Assembly (NCBI GenBank): GCA_964617995.1
Contig: CAZTXD010000025.1
Coordinates: 1-32,738 of the forward strand
DNA: 32,738 bases
Direction: 5' to 3'
From: CAZTXD01 sp964617995
GTDB taxonomy: Bacteria > Actinomycetota > Acidimicrobiia > Spongiisociales > ZC4RG35
This document shows positions 29,018-32,738 of this stretch, piece by piece. Within the stretch, counting starts at the first letter, position 1. The number at the start of each line of letters is the position of its first letter. Both the position numbers and the translations under genes were made by a program. The notes under the pieces are model-generated. The model had not been told where the DNA came from, did not search any database, and saw nothing but the letters and a program-made list of their open reading frames with translations.

Positions 29018-29611
29018 GTGATCTGGTGCGGTATCCGACGAGACGAGGGGGGTGGGGCGAACCAGGTATATCCAGGGGATCGACACCACCGTCACGATCC
29101 CCTTCACCACCACATTCACACCGAAGATCGACCAAACGGCGGCGGTGGGGAATACCCCCACCGCCACCGCCAGCCCCACGAACACGGCCGAGTCGACGGG
29201 GATCGCCACGGCGTTCGACGACAGGACCCGTCCCCACTGGTGACGAGGGCCCATTCGCCTCACCCACGCCGAGTAGACCTCGGTGTCGATCAGCTCGGCC
29301 ACCACTTCGGCGATTATCGAGGCCATGACGATCCCCCATACCGGCGCCAGGACGTCCCCGAAATGCACGGTCTGGGGAGCTGTGTCGGCGGCCGGCATCC
29401 GGGCGGTCACCCAGAACAACAGCGCCATCACCAGGTTCACCGCCGCCGCGGTGACGATCAGCACCCGGGCGGCCGTCTTGCCGGCGATCTTGTGGACCAG
29501 ATCGCGCAGGGTGAAGGTGAACGGGTAGATCAGCGTCCCGGCGTCGACGGCGAATCCACCCAGCTCGACGATGCGCAGCGAAGCAACGTCGGCCAGGACC
29601 TGAGCCGCCAT
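29015..29611 (-). CDS. VUT/YhhQ-type transporter (queuosine-precursor transporter family), 5' end likely frameshifted
   Basis: From the ATG at 29611 the frame gives 198 aa with about five membrane helices. Family features are AGTLIYPFTFTLRDLVHKIAG, the GIVMASIIAEVVAELIDTEVYS segment and NAVAIPVDSAVFVGLAV. E. coli YhhQ takes up queuosine precursors; other members are uncharacterised. The normal first helix is missing from this start. It appears in another frame just upstream, from an ATG at 29681 (MAISERIEVYPRAVSVLLAVA). Removing one base in the GCCGGCGGCT stretch at about 29612-29625 joins both into a 221-aa protein, the usual length. So the full gene is probably 29015-29681 with a 1-base insertion or sequence error. 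It lies 52 bases upstream of the BMP operon on the same strand. Confidence 0.72.
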   Translation of the reverse strand: MAAQVLADVASLRIVELGGFAVDAGTLIYPFTFTLRDLVHKIAGKTAARVLIVTAAAVNLVMALLFWVTARMPAADTAPQTVHFGDVLAPVWGIVMASIIAEVVAELIDTEVYSAWVRRMGPRHQWGRVLSSNAVAIPVDSAVFVGLAVAVGVFPTAAVWSIFGVNVVVKGIVTVVSIPWIYLVRPTPLVSSDTAPDH

Positions 29612-29730
29612 AGCCGCCGGCGACGGCGAGAAGCACGGACACCGCCCGTGGGTACACCTCGATGCGCTCGGAGATGGCCATCGCGGGAGTCAAACCCCGC
29701 AGCGGCAGGTGTGCAACCTGCTCGGTCCGG

Positions 29731-31035
29731 TCAGCTCGTCCGGTACCTGCGAGCTCCGCCGATCCCGCCGGCCACTATCCCCACGATGGGCAATGCCAGG
29801 ATGAGGCCGTTTAGACCGTCCTCGTCAGCGATGCCGACGGCCGCCAGCAACCCCAATCCGGCGCATACACCGATCACTGCCAGCACCGGCCTCCAGGCGG
29901 GTGGTGCGGGGCGCTGGTCGATCCCCGGCCTCTCGTAACGCCCGAAGATCACGGCCAGGGTGGCGGTCAGGATCATCAGGACCAGGAACCAGAGGGGACG
30001 GCTCCACCACCATGCCGGTGTGAGCGGCGGGATTCCCAGACCCCATCCCCCGGCGAGGAGGGAGAGGCCGATGAGGATCACCATCGCCGTCAGATGCCAC
30101 AGATAGAGGGTCATTATCTGAGCGTTGACGGCCACCACCGCCCGCCACGTCCGCCGTCCGGCGAGCCAGCGGCGAAGCGGCTCCTCGAAAGCCAGGATCA
30201 TACCCGCCTGGAAGGTCCCCAGCAGCGCGAGCGTCACCCGGGGTGGGTAAGAGTTGGTGATCTGGGAGGTGTCGAGCCCCACCATGGCGACCGGATAGGG
30301 CCCGGCCCAGACCAGCGCGAGGGTGGCAGCGAGTCCTGCCGACCCGAGGAGGAGACGACGCCCGGGACTGCCCAGACGATCATCGAGCCAGGCGAACCCG
30401 AGCTGGTGGACGGCGCCCCACACGAACACATAGTTGAGGAAGCCGAAGGGAACCAGGCCCCACCCGATGGACAGCACATCACAGAGTGAGGCCGCCGCCA
30501 GCAGGGCCGCCACCGACCACCACCCGATGCGTTCCCACAGCCACAGAGCGACGGGGGCGACCGTGACGATCAGCACATAGGCGGCCAGGAACCAGGTGGG
30601 GACTATGGCCACCTGTGAGGCCAGTCTGAGCATGTCTGAGCCGAGCCCGACCTGCAATCCGACCCAGCCTCCCCCCGCCCACACCACCAGGAGGGGGACC
30701 ACCGGCAGGACGAGACGGCGCATCCGGGCCCGCAGCCACGATCCGTAGGGCTCGCCCCGGCGACGGGCCGACCTCCATGACACACCGTTGGAGAACCCGC
30801 CCACCACGAAGAAGATCGGCATCACCTGGAAGAGCCAGGTGAGCGGATGGGTCCAGGAGGTCATCTCGAGGAGATGGCCGGCGACGAGTTCCCCGTCATC
30901 GATCGTCACGGCGGCCATCAGCCAATGGCCGAACACCACGACGAGGATGGAGATGGCGCGGAGGGCATCCACGGCCCGGTTGCGATCGGCAGGCGTGGAG
31001 TCGGCCATGCGGGCGACGGTCGATCTGAAGCTCAT
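29731..31035 (-). CDS. acyltransferase 3 family membrane protein
   Basis: The 434-aa integral membrane protein has about ten to twelve helices. The acyltransferase-3 signature opens it: RNRAVDALRAISILVVVFGHW, with the catalytic-type His at the end of the first helix. MPIFFVVGGFSNGVSW follows, then the Arg-rich SWLRARMRRLVLPVVPLLVV loop and a later NAQIMTLYLWHLTAMVI block. Such proteins O-acetylate or acylate sugars, peptidoglycan or lipids at the membrane; the acceptor is unknown. Of several starts I prefer the ATG at 31035 (MSFRSTVARMADSTP), with GGTGAG upstream; a TTG at 31080 and an ATG at 31008 remain possible. It is followed after 49 bases by the VUT gene on the same strand. Confidence 0.85.
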   Translation of the reverse strand: MSFRSTVARMADSTPADRNRAVDALRAISILVVVFGHWLMAAVTIDDGELVAGHLLEMTSWTHPLTWLFQVMPIFFVVGGFSNGVSWRSARRRGEPYGSWLRARMRRLVLPVVPLLVVWAGGGWVGLQVGLGSDMLRLASQVAIVPTWFLAAYVLIVTVAPVALWLWERIGWWSVAALLAAASLCDVLSIGWGLVPFGFLNYVFVWGAVHQLGFAWLDDRLGSPGRRLLLGSAGLAATLALVWAGPYPVAMVGLDTSQITNSYPPRVTLALLGTFQAGMILAFEEPLRRWLAGRRTWRAVVAVNAQIMTLYLWHLTAMVILIGLSLLAGGWGLGIPPLTPAWWWSRPLWFLVLMILTATLAVIFGRYERPGIDQRPAPPAWRPVLAVIGVCAGLGLLAAVGIADEDGLNGLILALPIVGIVAGGIGGARRYRTS

Positions 31036-31098
31036 GGTGTCAGTCTCACCGGTGGCGAGGGCGCTGTCACTAGGGGACAACCCCTATCCGGTTCGGCC

Positions 31099-31779
31099 TC
31101 ACCGCACGCGGACGTCGCCGCTGCTGAGGCTGCGGATCTCGGGGAGCGGCAGCGGAAGGGACTCGGTCAGGCCTCCCCATTCCCAGTGCCACGGCTCGCG
31201 GCTCGCCTTCCCACAATGGGCCCAGTCCGGATGGACCCAGCCGTAACGGCCGGCGTTCTCCTGGAGCCACAGGAACGCCGAGTCACCGCATGACAGGACA
31301 CGACGCCCGAGGCCGAAGTCGACCGCCCGGCCCCAGCCGTGGTTGGAGCGGCCGGGCCGGGCCGTGGGCGGGCCGGAGCAAGACCGGTTGCGCTCGACGC
31401 GGACGACGGTCTCGTCACCGGTGACTGGGTCGACGCGCACGATCTCCTCCTCCACGATCGGGCACCGTCGGTCGTAGGCGGCTGCCTGGACCCCGAAGCT
31501 GCGGTAGCACTCCTGAGCCATTAGGTCGATCCCGTCGTTGCGCGCCGCCTCCAGCAACAGCGACAGGGTGTATGCGGCGTCGCGTTCCAGGCGGCACCCC
31601 CCGACGTCGATCATGCGGAAGCTGGGCATGTCGCCGTTGCGAAACCCGGCAGCGACGAGATCGGCGACGTATGCCTCATCGGATATGGGCCGGTGGTCCT
31701 CGTCGCCCACCGCCCCGGCGGCGGGCGTCGCCGCCACGGCGGCGAGCAGGAAGATGGAAACGAACCTGGATATCGACAA
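31099..31779 (-). CDS. VanY-type D-alanyl-D-alanine carboxypeptidase (M15 family), exported
   Basis: The 226-aa protein starts with a signal peptide (MSISRFVSIFLLAAVAATPAAG, cleavage near residue 22). The M15 zinc site is complete: SNHGWGRAVDF gives H147 and D154, and EPWHWEW gives E195 (catalytic) and H198. QECYRSFGVQAAAYDRRC is the VanY-like substrate segment. Six Cys residues (62, 91, 106, 134, 164, 189) suggest disulfides outside the membrane. It would trim the terminal D-Ala from peptidoglycan stem peptides. The start is a TTG at 31779, chosen because the signal peptide begins there; a TACAAT box lies at 31808-31813. It ends 63 bases before the acyltransferase start on the same strand, so both may act on the envelope. 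Confidence 0.87.
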   Translation of the reverse strand: MSISRFVSIFLLAAVAATPAAGAVGDEDHRPISDEAYVADLVAAGFRNGDMPSFRMIDVGGCRLERDAAYTLSLLLEAARNDGIDLMAQECYRSFGVQAAAYDRRCPIVEEEIVRVDPVTGDETVVRVERNRSCSGPPTARPGRSNHGWGRAVDFGLGRRVLSCGDSAFLWLQENAGRYGWVHPDWAHCGKASREPWHWEWGGLTESLPLPLPEIRSLSSGDVRVR

Positions 31780-31807
31780 GACCCCAATCCCTGATAAATG
31801 CGGACTG

Positions 31808-31813
31808 ATTGTA
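31808..31813 (-). promoter_or_regulatory. -10 box TACAAT upstream of the VanY-like gene
   Basis: TACAAT on the minus strand lies 28 bases before the TTG at 31779, giving a leader of about 20 bases. The -35 region has no clear match. Confidence 0.45.
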
Positions 31814-31890
31814 TCCGTCGATGATCGGCCCGCATAGGGGGTGGCTTGAGGCAGAAGACGGCGACGACCCGGCGACGCCGGAAGGAGCTG

Positions 31891-31950
31891 TCAGTTCTCG
31901 GTGATCGGTATTCGGCTACTCAACCAACAACCGAAGACGGAGAGAGCTGA
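31891..31950. repeat. heptamer-periodic palindromic repeat (copy 3)
   Basis: Four contiguous 7-base units of the TCRGTTN type run from 31891 to 31918. A degenerate inverted arm follows: CAACCGA at 31928-31934 and GAGCTGA at 31944-31950. It ends 6 bases before the clpC stop codon, that is, just behind the clpC 3' end. The rest of the 177-base gap up to the VanY gene shows nothing else beyond the promoter listed. Confidence 0.6.
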
Positions 31951-31956
31951 AACCCG

Positions 31957-32738
31957 CTACGAGCCTTCCTGGCCGGCCATCTCCACAGGGGCCGACTTGG
32001 GTGCCTGGAACGACTCGAAGGTGAGCTCTCCTTCGTCGGGGTCGACACCCACGAGGATGGTCGAGCCCGCCTTGAACTCTCCCAGGAGCACCCGCTCGGA
32101 GAGGGTGTCCTCGAGGTAGCGCTGTATCGCTCGTCGCAGCGGCCTGGCTCCCAGCTCGGGGTCGTAACCCTTCTCGCCGAGAAACTCCTTGGCATCGTCG
32201 GTGAGCACCAGATCGAGGTGCTGCCCGGCCAGCTGCTCGCGGATTCGTACCAGCAGCAGGTCGACGATCAGCTTGATCTCATCACCCGTGAGCTCGTGGA
32301 AGACGATGACCTCATCGATACGATTGAGGAACTCGGGTCGGAAGTGCTTCCTCAGCTCCTCGGTCACCTTCTCCTTCATCTTCTCGTAGCTCATCTCCTC
32401 GTCCTCGACGTGGAAACCGACCGACTTCTTGTGCAGGTCGCGGGTGCCGAGGTTGGAGGTCATGATGATGACCGTGTTCTTGAAGTCGACCGATCGGCCC
32501 TGGGCGTCGGTGAGACGGCCCTCCTCCAGGATCTGGAGCAACGTGTTGAACACGTCCGGGTGGGCCTTCTCGATCTCGTCGAAGAGGACCACCGAGAACG
32601 GCTTGCGGCGCACGGCCTCGGTGAGCTGACCACCCTCGTCGTAGCCGACGTAGCCGGGTGGGGAGCCGACGAGGCGACTCACAGTGTGCTTCTCCATGTA
32701 CTCGGACATGTCGAGCTGGATGAGGGCGTCCTCCTGAC
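31957..32738 (-). CDS. clpC: ATP-dependent chaperone ClpC, C-terminal part (5' end outside window)
   Basis: About 260 residues of the second AAA+ domain and C-terminal domain are present. The frame is open to the window edge (reading EDALIQLDMSEYMEKH just inside it). Visible are the pore loop GSPPGYVGYDEGG, Walker B VVLFDEIEKAHPDVFN, sensor 1 IIMTSNLGTRDL, the Arg-finger region FRPEFLNRIDEVIVF and sensor 2 GARPLRRAIQRYLED. The KSVGF segment before a short charged insert is typical of ClpC and not ClpB. ClpC unfolds substrates for the ClpP protease. The C-terminal tail is about 35 residues beyond the conserved domain. A heptamer repeat directly follows the stop. Confidence 0.95.
   Translation of the reverse strand, partial: QEDALIQLDMSEYMEKHTVSRLVGSPPGYVGYDEGGQLTEAVRRKPFSVVLFDEIEKAHPDVFNTLLQILEEGRLTDAQGRSVDFKNTVIIMTSNLGTRDLHKKSVGFHVEDEEMSYEKMKEKVTEELRKHFRPEFLNRIDEVIVFHELTGDEIKLIVDLLLVRIREQLAGQHLDLVLTDDAKEFLGEKGYDPELGARPLRRAIQRYLEDTLSERVLLGEFKAGSTILVGVDPDEGELTFESFQAPKSAPVEMAGQEGS

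Noticed and set aside
1..32738. CRISPR array, prophage, IS element or integron
   Set aside because: No spaced direct-repeat array, no transposase, integrase or phage structural gene, and no terminal repeats other than those listed around tRNA-Thr.

Overview
The window is high-GC DNA (about 65% by eye) from an actinobacterium. An Acidimicrobiia-like lineage is my best guess, based on a CarD regulator, a DUF3263-LytR_C gene pair, a WS/DGAT acyltransferase, Thr/Asp-rich linkers in the lipoproteins and frequent GTG starts. Genes are dense, nearly all intact and mostly housekeeping or transport. No CRISPR array, IS transposase, phage gene, restriction system or toxin pair is visible.

Layout. 1-2.8 kb: the 3' end of a GH15 glucoamylase/trehalase-like gene, an FAD monooxygenase-like gene (-), a doubly frameshifted small membrane-protein gene, tRNA-Arg(CCT) with a strong hairpin behind it, and a frameshifted small hypothetical gene (-). 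2.9-7.5 kb: WS/DGAT acyltransferase and EamA exporter (+), then a hypothetical gene, a CvpA-CAP-like fusion and an AlaX editing protein (-). 7.6-13.4 kb: a complete branched-chain amino-acid-type ABC operon (binding lipoprotein, livH, livM, livG, livF; +), with 4-base or 1-base overlaps between the last four genes. 13.5-16.5 kb: AI-2E permease and a translationally coupled DUF3263 - LytR_C - membrane protein set (-). 16.5-22.6 kb: tRNA-Thr(TGT) inside a 38/41 inverted repeat, then (all -, given in transcription order) a 42-aa membrane protein, radA, disA, carD, ispF, cysS and rlmB, an order reminiscent of the clpC-radA-disA...ispF...cysS-rlmB neighbourhood of Firmicutes. 22.7-23.6 kb: a zinc-ribbon membrane protein (+). 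23.7-31.8 kb (-): a VanY-like peptidase, an acyltransferase-3 protein, a VUT/YhhQ-type transporter with a likely N-terminal frameshift, and a four-gene BMP-type nucleoside/purine ABC operon. The window ends inside clpC.

The transport content (two complete ABC importers, VUT, EamA, AI-2E) suggests scavenging of amino acids and nucleosides. RadA, DisA, CarD and ClpC form a DNA-repair, c-di-AMP and stress group.

The signals ordinary annotation would miss are: a dispersed family of 7-bp-periodic repeats (unit TCRGTTN) at gene 3' ends, palindromic in two of three copies; the long inverted repeat bracketing tRNA-Thr, whose right arm supplies the stop codon of rlmB; TANNNT boxes 6-9 bases before seven start codons with no convincing ribosome binding site, implying leaderless mRNAs; a hairpin between binding-protein gene and membrane/ATPase genes in both ABC operons; and three genes that read through only if single-step frameshifts are repaired. 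I see no clear new multi-gene system.
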